Positions 1 through 8,376 are shown, counted from the first letter of the stretch. The stretch: 64,000 nt of DNA from Nitrospirota bacterium (GCA_021789215.1 JAJYJS010000004.1:90231-154230), one strand, 5' to 3'. Notes: generated from the sequence alone by a model not told the origin. Numbers and translations are program-made.

Positions 1-44
1 GGCATCTTTACGCTTTTTTTTCAATGCGAAAACGGGAGGGGACG

Positions 45-2657
45 ATGGGAAAATTTTTCTTCTCGGGAAAGAAAAAAAACCTGTTTTGTTTCATTTTTCT
101 GGTTTTCATATCGCTTTCCGGCGCGGCATATCTTCTGGTCAAGAACCTGTCTCATCTCAATTTGAAGGGCCGGCCCCTGGAGCGGCAGAAGGCACAAGCG
201 CCCACAAAAGCGGTTTTTTCACCGGCAGGGTTTTTCTTCACGGGTTTTGAGCCCAATATGGGTCAGACCGTCCAGCCGGTAAAATTTCTGATGAGGGGGA
301 ACGGCTATAACCTGTTCCTGACCCCTGACGAGGCGGTGTTCGCCTTCTTTAAAAAAACGAAAGCAGGACGGGTTTTTCCCGGCTCCGGCGTCATCCGGAT
401 GAGCTTCGAGGGGGCGAAAAAAAAGGCAAGTATCGCGGGAGCAGGCGAACTCTCCGGGAAAACCAGTTACTTCATTGGAAGGGACAAGGAGAAATGGCTC
501 TCCGGCATACCGCTCTTTTCGGATGTGGTTTACAACGGCATTTACCGGGATATCGACCTTGTCTTTCATTCGGGCAAAAAAAGGCTTGAATACGACTTCG
601 TGGTCCATCCGGGGGCAGATCCGGGGGACATCGCGCTCCGGCTTGAAGGCGCAAAGGCCGTAAACATGGACGGGAAAGGCGACCTGGCCATCTCCGGCAG
701 CGCCGGGGAAAAAATGGTCTTTATCAAGCCGGAGGTGTATGAGGAGGCCCGCGGCGTCAAAAAGAAGGTAGAGGGACATTTTATTATTGAAGGAGATACA
801 ATCGGCTTCAGGGTGGCGGGCTATGACCGCAGGAAAACGCTGGTAATAGACCCCTCCATCGCCTACTCCACCTTCCTTGGCGGCAGCCAGAACGACGAGG
901 GGCACGGGATAAGGGTGGACGCGCAGGGGAACGTCTTTGTAACGGGGTTCACGATGTCGCCCGATTTCCCCACGAAGGCCCCGGAGCAGCCGGTGTGGGG
1001 CGGGGGGACTTCCACCGGGGACGTGTTTGTCACAAAACTTAACACGGCTGGAAACGCATTGATTTACTCCACCTTCATTGGCGGAGCGTCCGATGACGCG
1101 GGCAAGGCGATTGAGATAGACCCTGCCGGAGAAGCATATATAACCGGGGTTACAGCCTCCAGCAATTTCCCCGTGCTCACCCCGTTCCAGGGCACGCTCA
1201 AAGGGGCGAGCAACGCCTTTATCGTAAAGCTCTCGGCAAGCGGCACACAGCTTTTGTATGCAAGTTATCTGGGCGGCGGGAGCACCGACGAAGGGGAAGA
1301 CATTGCGCTGGACCCCTCCGGCAATATCTATATAACAGGTTTCACCAGTTCAGCCGATTTCCCCCTGCTCAAGCCTGTAAAGGCCAGTATAGGCGGGGCT
1401 TACGACGCATTCATAACGAAGCTGGACCCCACCGGGCGCAAGCTCATCTACTCGACCTTTCTTGGCGGCGGCAGCAATGACGAAGGCATGGGCATAAAGG
1501 CTGACGCAAACGGCGATGCCTATGTTACAGGTGCGACGGCATCCAGCGATTTCATGACCGTAAATCCGGAGCAGGCCAGTTTAGCCGGGAGCACGAACGC
1601 CTTCCTGTCCAAGTTCGACCCGAACGGCGTGCTCTTGTTTTCCACTTATCACGGGGGGGCGGCAGCAGACGCCGGGACGGCCATTGCCCTGGATTCAAGC
1701 GAAAACGCGTATATAACCGGAAGCACCACCTCTCCGGATTTCCCTGTGCTGGGCCCGGTACGGTCTTACAGCGGCGCAAACGACGCCTTCGTAAGCAAAT
1801 TCAGCCCGCAAGGCCGGATAATCTACTCCACATTTCTGGGCGGGAGCGCTGACGACTTCGGATACGGCATAGCGGTCGACATCTTCGGAAACACCTACGT
1901 GGCGGGACAGACGATTTCTTCGGACTTTCCGTTAGTCAACCCCGTCCAGACGCTGAAGCCTGGCCAAAACGCATTCCTGACCGAAATAAACTCAACCGGA
2001 ACGGCCTTCGTATTCTCCACATTCCTGGGCGGAGGCGGCAACGACGCCGGGTTCGCGGTCATAACGGACGGATCCGGCTCGGCCTATCTCACCGGACGGA
2101 CGAATTCACCCGATTTCGCCACCGTCAATTCCATCCAGCCCTATACCGGCGGATATGACGCATTTGTTGCAAAGATCCGGAGCGCGGCAAACCAGCCCCC
2201 CTCGCCTCCGGTGCTTGTAAGCCCGGCAAGCGGCCAGACCGGGGTTGACACGACCGTGACATTCACATGGGAAAAATCGACCGACCCCGATGGAGACCCC
2301 GTGACCTATAACTTCTTCCTCTGCACAAACCCGGACTTTACGGGCTGTTCCCCCTCCGTAGTCTCAAAAAACGGCAATGGAGGAAAAATCAGGCTTGCCT
2401 CCGTGTTATTATTAAGCATGCCGGTTGCGGGCATATTCTGGGGGAGGAAGAAGAAAAAGGCCTTGTCCTTCATCGCTCTGGCCGCTTTAGTCGTAGTGGC
2501 GGCATCATGCGGCGGAGGGCAAAAAGCCCCGCCCAACCAGGTACAGATAAAGATTACAGGGCTTGCCCATAACACAACCTATTACTGGAAGGTTGTGGCC
2601 CTGGACGGGAAAGGAGGCTCCGCACAGAGCGAGACCCGCTCTTTCACGACCGGATGA
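45..2657 (+). CDS. SBBP beta-propeller repeat surface protein with interrupted FN3 domain
   Basis: Probable cell-surface or secreted structural protein of unknown role. The ATG at 45 is preferred over the ATG at 24 because a GGGAGGGG ribosome site precedes it. Visible parts: an N-terminal signal anchor (about residues 8-33), a globular N-domain of the type that precedes SBBP repeats (about 50-270), then seven repeats of the STFLGG...D(E/A)G pattern (about 273-705), typical of beta-propeller (SBBP) proteins. A fibronectin type III-like domain starts near residue 717. It is split at about 780-828 by a hydrophobic helix, a GRKKKK basic patch and a second hydrophobic stretch ending in a lipobox-like AASCGGG, after which the second half of the FN3 fold (TYYWKV) resumes. 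The following gene overlaps by 4 bp. The repeat family is clear; function and ligand are not. Confidence 0.8.
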   Translation: MGKFFFSGKKKNLFCFIFLVFISLSGAAYLLVKNLSHLNLKGRPLERQKAQAPTKAVFSPAGFFFTGFEPNMGQTVQPVKFLMRGNGYNLFLTPDEAVFAFFKKTKAGRVFPGSGVIRMSFEGAKKKASIAGAGELSGKTSYFIGRDKEKWLSGIPLFSDVVYNGIYRDIDLVFHSGKKRLEYDFVVHPGADPGDIALRLEGAKAVNMDGKGDLAISGSAGEKMVFIKPEVYEEARGVKKKVEGHFIIEGDTIGFRVAGYDRRKTLVIDPSIAYSTFLGGSQNDEGHGIRVDAQGNVFVTGFTMSPDFPTKAPEQPVWGGGTSTGDVFVTKLNTAGNALIYSTFIGGASDDAGKAIEIDPAGEAYITGVTASSNFPVLTPFQGTLKGASNAFIVKLSASGTQLLYASYLGGGSTDEGEDIALDPSGNIYITGFTSSADFPLLKPVKASIGGAYDAFITKLDPTGRKLIYSTFLGGGSNDEGMGIKADANGDAYVTGATASSDFMTVNPEQASLAGSTNAFLSKFDPNGVLLFSTYHGGAAADAGTAIALDSSENAYITGSTTSPDFPVLGPVRSYSGANDAFVSKFSPQGRIIYSTFLGGSADDFGYGIAVDIFGNTYVAGQTISSDFPLVNPVQTLKPGQNAFLTEINSTGTAFVFSTFLGGGGNDAGFAVITDGSGSAYLTGRTNSPDFATVNSIQPYTGGYDAFVAKIRSAANQPPSPPVLVSPASGQTGVDTTVTFTWEKSTDPDGDPVTYNFFLCTNPDFTGCSPSVVSKNGNGGKIRLASVLLLSMPVAGIFWGRKKKKALSFIALAALVVVAASCGGGQKAPPNQVQIKITGLAHNTTYYWKVVALDGKGGSAQSETRSFTTG

Positions 2658-3319
2658 ACCTTGAGCTTACACTTCTGATACTGGAGTCCGTCCTGCTTGC
2701 GTTCACGGTGGTGCTGCTCCTTTTCAGCATCAGGGAGGGCAGGAGCCGGGAAAAGCTGATACGAGGGGTGGACAAGGCCGCGAAAACGTTTACCCGGCTG
2801 GAGTATTTCCTTGCCGTAGTCGATTCCATGTCAGATGCCAAGGTTGAGATTGCCGGGCTTATAACTGGCAGGCCGCCCTCCGGGAGCGATATAAAAAGGT
2901 CGCGGGACATAATCGATGCTATAGAGAAAATGAGCAAGTCTCAGGTGCGGATAAGATACCTTCTTCCCCAGTTCCACGACAGGCTGCACATAGGATATCT
3001 GTACTCGAAAGCCGGGGCCCAGATAAGGTTCAGCACATGCCCCATCCTGCACGACCTGCGCTATATGACCGTGGATGAAGGGGTCACCATCATCGGCATA
3101 CCGGAGAGCGTCGGGCAAAAGGAAGCCACAAAGAAGGGCTACAAAATAGCTTCCGAGGGGCTCAATTCCATCCTGAAGGAGCACTTCGAGTCCTGCTGGG
3201 CGGCAGCGGTGCCCTTTGAGGAATACCTGAAAGAGGTCATAAGCCAGACAAAAGCGACCGCCAGGCATCTTTCAAAGGAGCTCAATATAGACGAGGCCGA
3301 GCTTGAGCGGTTTTATTGA
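2654..3319 (+). CDS. Membrane-anchored protein of unknown function
   Basis: A 221-residue protein whose start overlaps the stop of the upstream surface-protein gene (ATGA), so the two are probably translationally coupled. The first about 25 residues form one hydrophobic membrane helix, followed by a basic stretch (REGRSREKLIR), so the C-terminal domain is probably cytoplasmic. The soluble part (about 95-190), with LLPQFHDRLHIGYLYSKAGA, a beta-rich stretch and GVTIIGIPE, resembles one lobe of a phospholipase D-like or MIT-C-like fold. No HKD catalytic motif is visible, so it would be a non-catalytic relative. I do not recognise a named family. A possible role linked to the adjacent surface protein rests only on the overlap. 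Confidence 0.6.
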   Translation: MNLELTLLILESVLLAFTVVLLLFSIREGRSREKLIRGVDKAAKTFTRLEYFLAVVDSMSDAKVEIAGLITGRPPSGSDIKRSRDIIDAIEKMSKSQVRIRYLLPQFHDRLHIGYLYSKAGAQIRFSTCPILHDLRYMTVDEGVTIIGIPESVGQKEATKKGYKIASEGLNSILKEHFESCWAAAVPFEEYLKEVISQTKATARHLSKELNIDEAELERFY

Positions 3320-3362
3320 CTGAATTGACCTCCCCCCAAGCCATCATATAAAATCGTATTCC

Positions 3363-3403
3363 TGCCGGAGTGGCGGAACTGGCAGACGCAAGGGACTTAA
3401 AAT
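3363..3403 (+). repeat. Partial tRNA-Leu copy, left attachment-site repeat
   Basis: Identical over 41 bp to the start of the intact tRNA-Leu at 5393, through the acceptor strand, D arm and anticodon loop (ACTTAAAAT). It then diverges into a T-run and cannot fold as a tRNA. It is best read as the displaced 5' half of the original tRNA gene, i.e. the left recombination junction. Confidence 0.75.
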
Positions 3404-3602
3404 TTTTTTTGGGCTAATTTCGTAACTTGGCCTCTGGTCTGGATATTTAGCAAAGTACTCGATTTTTAAGGGCAAAAACCGCTTCTGTTTTTTATAGCTG
3501 TTCCCATATTTTCTGCCCTTCCGGATATTTTCCGCTACAATTCTGCTACAGTCAAAAAGGAAGGCGAGAGAACAACTGCGATTCTGATTCTGCCCATTTG
3601 CA

Positions 3603-3636
3603 TTGACAAATATACGGCATCGCCGTATATTTAATT
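3603..3636 (+). promoter_or_regulatory. Promoter with operator palindrome for the HigB-like toxin gene
   Basis: TTGACA (3603-3608) and TATATT (3626-3631) are separated by 17 bases, a near-consensus sigma-70 promoter. The spacer and -10 contain a perfect 9-bp inverted repeat, ATATACGGC/GCCGTATAT (3610-3618 and 3622-3630), a plausible binding site for the HTH antitoxin. The predicted transcription start falls at or next to the ATG at 3637, so the toxin message would be leaderless or nearly so. Confidence 0.65.
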
Positions 3637-3960
3637 ATGTCATGGGAGCTTATAGAACTGCCTCCCTTTGCAGAGCTTAGGGATAAGTTGTTTTCTGATG
3701 AGGAGTTTCGGGATTTACAGATATTTTTGATCGATCAACCCAAAGCGGGCGACGTTATCCCTGAAACGGGTGGCTGCCGTAAGTTGCGTTGGGCAGCTAA
3801 AGGGAAAGGTAAGCGTGGCGGTGCGCGAGTGATCTATTTTCTCCGTATGACGGATGATCAGATTGTGCTGGTCGCCGCATACGGTAAAGGAGAACGGGAC
3901 GACGTGCCGCGAGCATGGCTTAAACGAATCAAGGAGGTATTTGAACATGAGCAGAGCTAA
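3637..3960 (+). CDS. HigB/RelE-type toxin
   Basis: A 107-residue protein of the RelE/HigB toxin superfamily, typically ribosome-dependent mRNA interferases. The order of elements fits: an N-terminal helix pair, a GDVIPETGGCRKLRWA strand-turn region in the middle, RVIYFLRMTDDQIVLVAAYGK as the central beta strands, and a C-terminal helix. Length is normal for a HigB2-like toxin. The downstream HTH antitoxin starts inside this gene (14-bp overlap), the toxin-first order of higBA systems. It has its own strong promoter with a palindromic operator, and no Shine-Dalgarno sequence precedes its ATG. Toxin activity is inferred from family and context. Confidence 0.8.
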   Translation: MSWELIELPPFAELRDKLFSDEEFRDLQIFLIDQPKAGDVIPETGGCRKLRWAAKGKGKRGGARVIYFLRMTDDQIVLVAAYGKGERDDVPRAWLKRIKEVFEHEQS

Positions 3961-4303
3961 AGAATCAGTCCGCCGCCTCATGGAAACTATAGATAAGGGC
4001 GGCAAAGTCGAATGGGCCCGTAAAACCCGGTTTATTCCGCAGCGCGACGGATCGCTCCGGCGGCTGGTACAGCGCAAGGATGGAACTGTGGAGAAAGACG
4101 AGATCATTTCCGAAGATCGTATGCTGGTGGCCGAAGCCCGCGCAAAGACTGGCCTGTCCCAGGATAAATTCGCGGCGCTGCTCGGAATTTCCGCACGCAC
4201 CCTCCGCGATTGGGAGCAAGGCCGTAGAACACCTTCGGGAGCCGCCAAAACACTTCTCCAAATAGCGGCGAAACATCCCGACGTGCTTCAGGAAGTGGTC
4301 TGA
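3947..4303 (+). CDS. HTH (XRE-type) antitoxin of the HigB-like toxin
   Basis: 118 residues from the ATG at 3947, chosen because AAGGAGG stands 8 bases before it and because it overlaps the toxin 3' end. A helix-turn-helix is visible at about 70-105: ARAKTGLSQDKFAALLGISARTL followed by DWEQGRRTP, the signature of HigA/XRE antitoxins. The N-terminal segment (FIPQRDGSLRRLV) may contact the toxin. Such proteins neutralise the toxin and repress the shared promoter; the palindrome at 3610-3630 is the obvious operator candidate. Confidence 0.82.
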   Translation: MSRAKESVRRLMETIDKGGKVEWARKTRFIPQRDGSLRRLVQRKDGTVEKDEIISEDRMLVAEARAKTGLSQDKFAALLGISARTLRDWEQGRRTPSGAAKTLLQIAAKHPDVLQEVV

Positions 4304-4386
4304 ACACCATAGGTGGTGTGTTTATGACTGTAAAGCTTGATATAGCGCCGAAGAGGTAAATTCGTTCATCTCTCATATCCATTCAG

Positions 4387-4425
4387 TTGACTCGAGAGAC
4401 ATTTGTGTACATAATAAAGTATACA
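4387..4425 (+). promoter_or_regulatory. Promoter and operator of the Phd/PIN module
   Basis: TTGACT (4387-4392) and CATAAT (4410-4415) are spaced by 17 bases. TGTACATAATAAAGTATACA (4406-4425) is an imperfect inverted repeat overlapping the -10, a position suited to autorepression by the Phd-type antitoxin. AAAGGAGG follows, ahead of the ATG at 4441. Confidence 0.5.
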
Positions 4426-4440
4426 AAGGAGGACACGATT

Positions 4441-4728
4441 ATGAAATTTCTGAGCGTTCGGGACCTGAGGGGCAAGTCCGCCCAGGTCTGGAAAGAGCTT
4501 CCCAAGGAGAGGGAGATGATAGTTACTAGCAACGGGCGGCCAATCGCAATCCTTGCGGCGATAAACGAATCGAACATTGAAGAATCTCTGGCGGCCTTCC
4601 GGCAGGCACGCGCGGCCGAAGCGGTCTTGTCGCTCCAGCGCGGCTCCGTGGCGCGCGGAAAAGACAAACTGACGATGGAGGACATAGACGCCCAAATCAA
4701 GGCCGTCCGCAAGCAGCGGAACCGATGA
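4441..4728 (+). CDS. Phd/YefM-type antitoxin
   Basis: 95 residues from the ATG at 4441, supported by an AAAGGAGG ribosome site; the longer frame from 4387 would read through the promoter. The N-terminal region (VRDLRGKSAQVWKEL, then IVTSNGRPIAILAAI) is the characteristic Phd/YefM fold, which binds DNA, and the C-terminal half is charged and helical as expected for a toxin-binding tail. It overlaps the PIN-domain toxin by 4 bp (ATGA), the usual coupling in such operons. Role as antitoxin and autorepressor is inferred from family and arrangement. Confidence 0.8.
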   Translation: MKFLSVRDLRGKSAQVWKELPKEREMIVTSNGRPIAILAAINESNIEESLAAFRQARAAEAVLSLQRGSVARGKDKLTMEDIDAQIKAVRKQRNR

Positions 4729-5138
4729 ATATCGTCCTGGACACCAATGTCCTTGTTGCCGGCCTTCTGTCTCCCTTTGGCGCCTGCGGCGAGATCGTCC
4801 GCATGGTTTCCTCGGGCAAGCTGACACTCTCTTTCGACGCCAGAATTCTTGCCGAGTATGACGAGGTCTTGCGACGGCCCTGGTTCGGGTTTGAGGAGGA
4901 AAAGGTGGCGGCGCTTATGGAATACATTGTCCACAGCGGGAAGGCGGCAGCGTCGCTGCCCTGCGCGGACCCACTGCCGGATGCCGATGATATGCCGTTC
5001 CTTGAGGCTGCCACGGCCAATAAAGCGGCATGCATAGTTACCGGAAATCAAAAACATTTTCCGGCTGGCCTGTGCCAGGGCGTTAAGGTTTTTTCTCCGA
5101 AGGAATTTCTTGTGTTTTACAAAAAACAAAAGCAATAA
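4725..5138 (+). CDS. PIN-domain toxin (putative ribonuclease)
   Basis: A 137-residue PIN-domain protein. The N-terminal strand NIVLDTNVLVAGLL has the first catalytic Asp; further acidic residues occur at E54 (LAEYDEVL) and in PLPDADDMPFLEAA (about 85-98), followed by the ACIVTGNQKHF strand near the end. These match the metal-binding carboxylates of PIN nucleases. It is coupled to the Phd-type antitoxin and closes the second toxin-antitoxin pair of this small cassette. Target RNA cannot be read from sequence. Confidence 0.82.
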   Translation: MNIVLDTNVLVAGLLSPFGACGEIVRMVSSGKLTLSFDARILAEYDEVLRRPWFGFEEEKVAALMEYIVHSGKAAASLPCADPLPDADDMPFLEAATANKAACIVTGNQKHFPAGLCQGVKVFSPKEFLVFYKKQKQ

Positions 5139-5209
5139 AAAGCATGGCTCCCTTTTTTGGATAATTTTGTACCTATATATTGATAAATGATGACATTCTT
5201 ATCCATTCT

Positions 5210-5302
5210 TTAAACCCTGAAAATACTCACGCTGCCCACCTTCTCCTTGCCGCTTTCCCATCTGGATACCGTAACCGGACTGACGGAGAGGAACCATAAA
5301 AG
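5210..5302 (-). pseudogene. Remnant of an XRE-type HTH regulator
   Basis: The reverse strand encodes LSVSPVTVSRWESGK followed by about ten residues and a stop. This is the recognition helix of an XRE/Cro or MqsA-type helix-turn-helix, without the first helices and without a plausible start or ribosome site. It looks like the 3' tail of a decayed regulator or antitoxin gene, located between the PIN toxin and the tRNA-Leu. Confidence 0.4.
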
Positions 5303-5393
5303 ACAGGATTTCTCTCGATGCCAGTTACAATCTGCTACACTAAGGTTGTTTCTTTGTTGACGGAAATCCGAAAAATCCTTTAAAATCAACCAT

Positions 5394-5479
5394 GCCGGAG
5401 TGGCGGAACTGGCAGACGCAAGGGACTTAAAATCCCTCGGGGGGGAACCCCCGTACGGGTTCAATTCCCGTCTCCGGCA
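5394..5479 (+). tRNA. tRNA-Leu (anticodon UAA)
   Basis: 86 bases with acceptor pairs GCCGGAG/CTCCGGC, a class-II long variable arm (CTCGGGGGGGAACCCCCGT), GGTTCAATTCC T-arm and anticodon TAA in the loop CTTAAAA. CCA is not encoded. The 5' half duplicates the fragment at 3364, so this copy is the one restored by the inserted element, and its upstream promoter region comes from that element. Confidence 0.93.
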
Positions 5480-5570
5480 TTTTTGTTTTTAATTATTCGT
5501 CGAGTTACGGCAGCAGCATCTTTTAGAACATGTTTTGTAGCATCGGAAGGTAAAAAGAATCAGGAGCGGT

Positions 5571-6335
5571 TCAAATCCTGAACCTTCCCAACACCCTGTT
5601 TAGAAACTCCCTTGTCCTCGGGACTTTCGGGTCGGTGAATATCTCCGTTGGCGGGCCGGTCTCTATGATATTTCCTTTATCGAATACCACCACCCTGTCG
5701 GCCGCTTCGTGCGCAAATCCCATCTCGTGAGTGGCAATAATGGTGGTCATCCCCCCGTCCACAAGTTTCCTTATCACGGAGAGCACCTCTCCGGCCATCT
5801 CCGGGTCAAGAGAGGACGTGGGTTCGTCAAAAAGCATCGCCTCCGGACGCATGGCAAGCGCCCTGGCTATCGCGACGCGCTGCTGCTCGCCGCCTGAGAG
5901 CTGGCCTGGATAGCTGTTTATCTTGCCCTCAAGGTTTATCTGCCTCAATATCTCTCTCGCGTCCGCCACGGATTGCTCCCTGCTCATCCCAAGCACTCTC
6001 ACAGGGGCCTCGATTATATTTTGCAGCACGGTCATATGCGGAAAAAGATTGAACTGCTGAAAGACCATTCCCAGCTTTAGCCTTACATTCCTTATCCTTT
6101 CAGCCTCCTGTTTCGAAGGCCGTTTGGAGTTTATGGAATGGAGCTCAATTCCGTCGACTATGACCTCGCCCCGCTCGAAAGTTTCGAGCCCGTTTATGCA
6201 GCGGAGCATCGTGCTCTTTCCACTTCCCGAAGGGCCGATAAGGACCACAGCCTCCCCTTTTTCCACCTGAATGGAAATGCCCTGGAAGAGCGGGTGCGCC
6301 CCGTAGGATTTATAAAGGCCGTGGACGGTTATCAT
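5571..6335 (-). CDS. Polar amino acid ABC transporter ATP-binding protein (GlnQ-like)
   Basis: A 254-residue ATPase that drives amino-acid import. Walker [10 protein letters not shown] (about 34-42), Q-loop in [16 protein letters not shown], signature [16 protein letters not shown] (about 143-158), Walker [15 protein letters not shown] and the switch His in IATHEMGFA are all present, and the length is standard for GlnQ/HisP. It overlaps the upstream receptor-permease fusion by 4 bp, so the two form a complete transporter in one operon. Substrate (glutamine, glutamate or another polar amino acid) cannot be decided. Confidence 0.93.
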   Translation of the reverse strand: MITVHGLYKSYGAHPLFQGISIQVEKGEAVVLIGPSGSGKSTMLRCINGLETFERGEVIVDGIELHSINSKRPSKQEAERIRNVRLKLGMVFQQFNLFPHMTVLQNIIEAPVRVLGMSREQSVADAREILRQINLEGKINSYPGQLSGGEQQRVAIARALAMRPEAMLFDEPTSSLDPEMAGEVLSVIRKLVDGGMTTIIATHEMGFAHEAADRVVVFDKGNIIETGPPTEIFTDPKVPRTREFLNRVLGRFRI

Positions 6336-7828
6336 CTCTGGTCTTTTTTAAGCCTTTTCTCCAGCCTCCGGGCCAGCAAGGAGAGCGGATAGCTCATCCC
6401 GAAGTAAAGGAGCGCGGTTATAAGCCCAAGCTGGAAGAAACGGAGCGTGCTTGCGGCAAGCATGCTGTAGGTCTTGGTAAGCTCCACCATCGCAATCACG
6501 GATACGAGGGAAGAGTCCTTGAACAGGGCGATGAAGTCGTTGGTTATGCCCGGAAGGGCAATCTTTACAGCCTGGGGCAGGATGACGCGCCTTACGGCGA
6601 GCCCCCTGGTCATGCCAAGTGTGAGCGCGGCCTCCATCTGGCCATTGGGCACGGCGTTTATCCCGGCCCGGTAAAGCTCGGCCTCATAAGCGGCGTAATT
6701 CATCCCAAGCCCCAGGAAAGCGGCCATCACGGGATTAAGAGAGATGCCGACGTTGGGCAGGCCATAATAAAGGATGAAAAGCTGTATGAGGAGCGGGGTC
6801 CCCCTGTAGACCTCTATATAAGACGTGGCAAGCCATTCAAAGGGCGGCCCGGCATAAAGACGCATCAGCGTAAGCAGAAGCCCAAGCCCAATGGCCAGGG
6901 CCATAGATGAAACTGAAATGAGCACCGTGACCCCGGCGCCCTTTAAAAGCATCGGGAAGAAGTTCTTTACAGGCGCCCGCCGGCCCTCCTCCAGTGTCGT
7001 GGCGCCGGAATCCTCGAAAAAAGAGGCAAGCTTCTCCTGTTTTTTATTCCAGAGGCCCCATTTTTCATAGATTTTTTTAAGCTCGCCCGTGCTGTAAAGT
7101 TTTGCCAGTATGCCGTCCAGCTTCTTTTTCAGCTCCGTATCGTTCTTGCGGACGGCTATTGCATAAAGCCCCTCCCCCACCGGCGGCCCGGCGTATTTCA
7201 GCTTTGGGTTGGGCTTTGCGTAATAGGCCGCTATCGGGAGGTCAAGCAGAACGGCATCCAGCCGGGAGAGCGCAAGGTCCTGATAGGGCTCCACCTGCCC
7301 GGAGTAAATCTTTACGTTCACGCCCCCCATGCCCATTAAAATATCCTGGGCCACCGTCCCTGAGAGCGTGCCAACCCTCCTGCCCTTCAGGTCCACGATG
7401 CTTTTTATATCCGTATTGTCCTTTTGCACTACAAGCTGTTCGGTGTAGATGTAATACGGCTCGCTGAAGAGGACATGGTTTTTTCTTCCTTCCGTAACCT
7501 CTATCCCGTTCATGGCGAAATCGAAGTCCCCGCGTTCGAGCGCCGGGATGAGGCTGTCCCAGGCATTCTGGGACTGCACGGCTTTAACGCCAAGTTCGTG
7601 GGCTATGGCATCAGCGAGGTCCACCTCGAAACCTATGATTTTAGAAGGGTCCCCGGGGTCCGGAAAAGCGTATGGCGCGCCGCCCTCGGCGTCAGCTCCC
7701 CAGAGAAGATAGCCGCGCTCTTTTATCCTTTCCAGCGTGCCCTCTTTTGGCTTCGGGGGCGCGGCCATGTACATAATTACCCCTACCCCTGCCAGCAGAG
7801 AAAGAATCTTAAAAAAACGCCGCCGCAT
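6332..7828 (-). CDS. Amino acid ABC transporter, fused substrate-binding and permease protein
   Basis: 498 residues from the ATG at 7828; a TTG at 7864 is possible but has no ribosome site, and neither start has a good one. After an N-terminal membrane segment comes a periplasmic binding domain (about 25-260; GVDLADAIAHELGV-type core with DFAMNGIEVTEGRK). An ABC permease domain follows (about 290-490) with several membrane helices and the EAA loop (AALTLGMTRGLAVRRVILPQAVKIALPG, cut by neighbouring helices). Fusing receptor and permease is known for some GlnPQ-type importers and tethers the receptor to the membrane. It is encoded directly before its ATPase. Confidence 0.88.
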   Translation of the reverse strand: MRRRFFKILSLLAGVGVIMYMAAPPKPKEGTLERIKERGYLLWGADAEGGAPYAFPDPGDPSKIIGFEVDLADAIAHELGVKAVQSQNAWDSLIPALERGDFDFAMNGIEVTEGRKNHVLFSEPYYIYTEQLVVQKDNTDIKSIVDLKGRRVGTLSGTVAQDILMGMGGVNVKIYSGQVEPYQDLALSRLDAVLLDLPIAAYYAKPNPKLKYAGPPVGEGLYAIAVRKNDTELKKKLDGILAKLYSTGELKKIYEKWGLWNKKQEKLASFFEDSGATTLEEGRRAPVKNFFPMLLKGAGVTVLISVSSMALAIGLGLLLTLMRLYAGPPFEWLATSYIEVYRGTPLLIQLFILYYGLPNVGISLNPVMAAFLGLGMNYAAYEAELYRAGINAVPNGQMEAALTLGMTRGLAVRRVILPQAVKIALPGITNDFIALFKDSSLVSVIAMVELTKTYSMLAASTLRFFQLGLITALLYFGMSYPLSLLARRLEKRLKKDQR

Positions 7829-8039
7829 CGGTTTACGGTAAACCAATCCGGCCAAAAGCGTCAAGCAGGAGAGAGAGGGAATTCAGGACATTAATAATGC
7901 AAGGGTTTTTGAGTGATTCTTCGGTTCGCTCTGAATGACGTGCGAAAGCGCAAACGCATGGGGAAGGGGAAAAGGCGGAAAACGCCCTTTCCCCTTCCCC
8001 TTTTGGAAATTACTTCCGGCCCTCTGCGGGAGCGGCCTT

Positions 8040-8198
8040 CTACTTGCCGGGCGCGTTGGTTGCGCCGGGGGCATTCGATGGCGCGGCAGGCGCGGGCGCT
8101 TCAGTCGGCGCCGGGGCCTCCTTCTTTTTGCAGGAAGTGAATGTCAGGAGTGAAAAAGCCATCAAAATGCTCAGGAACAGACTTACCAGATACTTCAT
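8040..8198 (-). CDS. Small Ala/Pro-rich lipoprotein
   Basis: A 52-residue gene. Strong Shine-Dalgarno AAGGAGG precedes the ATG at 8198. A signal peptide ends in a lipobox (TFTSCKKKE, Cys about residue 24), and the mature part is only an Ala/Pro-rich low-complexity tail (APAPTEAPAPAAPSNAPG). Short lipoproteins of this form are common in Gram-negative genomes. No function can be assigned. It stands alone between the transporter operon and the alkyltransferase gene. Confidence 0.65.
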   Translation of the reverse strand: MKYLVSLFLSILMAFSLLTFTSCKKKEAPAPTEAPAPAAPSNAPGATNAPGK

Positions 8199-8376
8199 AT
8201 CATCCCTCCTTTTTATGCTGCGTTCAGATATCTCATCTCCGCGCAGATTTTTTATTTCATTATTTATGTGCCTGAATAAGGATTCACCACCTCCTCTTTT
8301 CAGGGCCGGAAAGAACAGGCATTTCTTTTTTCAGCGTTTTTTCCTTTTCAAAAGATTAGCAGAATCCAGCGGCAAG

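Larger units (their letters stand above)
3363..5433. mobile_element. Small tRNA-Leu-associated cassette with two toxin-antitoxin modules
   Basis: A 41-bp sequence containing the first 40 bases of tRNA-Leu occurs at 3363-3403 and again as the 5' half of the intact tRNA-Leu at 5393-5433. About 2 kb between the copies holds a HigB/RelE-type toxin with HTH antitoxin, a Phd-type antitoxin with PIN toxin, and an HTH gene remnant, but no integrase. This is the footprint of site-specific insertion in the 5' half of a tRNA gene: the element re-supplied the 5' half and pushed the original one away. A short near-repeat (TACAATTCTGCTACA near 3536 and TACAATCTGCTACA near 5326) lies inside each end and may be a recombinase arm site. 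Without an integrase it is probably immobile now. Confidence 0.65.

Noticed and set aside
3364..3450. A second tRNA-Leu gene
   Set aside because: Only the first 40 bases match; the sequence after the anticodon loop is a T-run without T arm.
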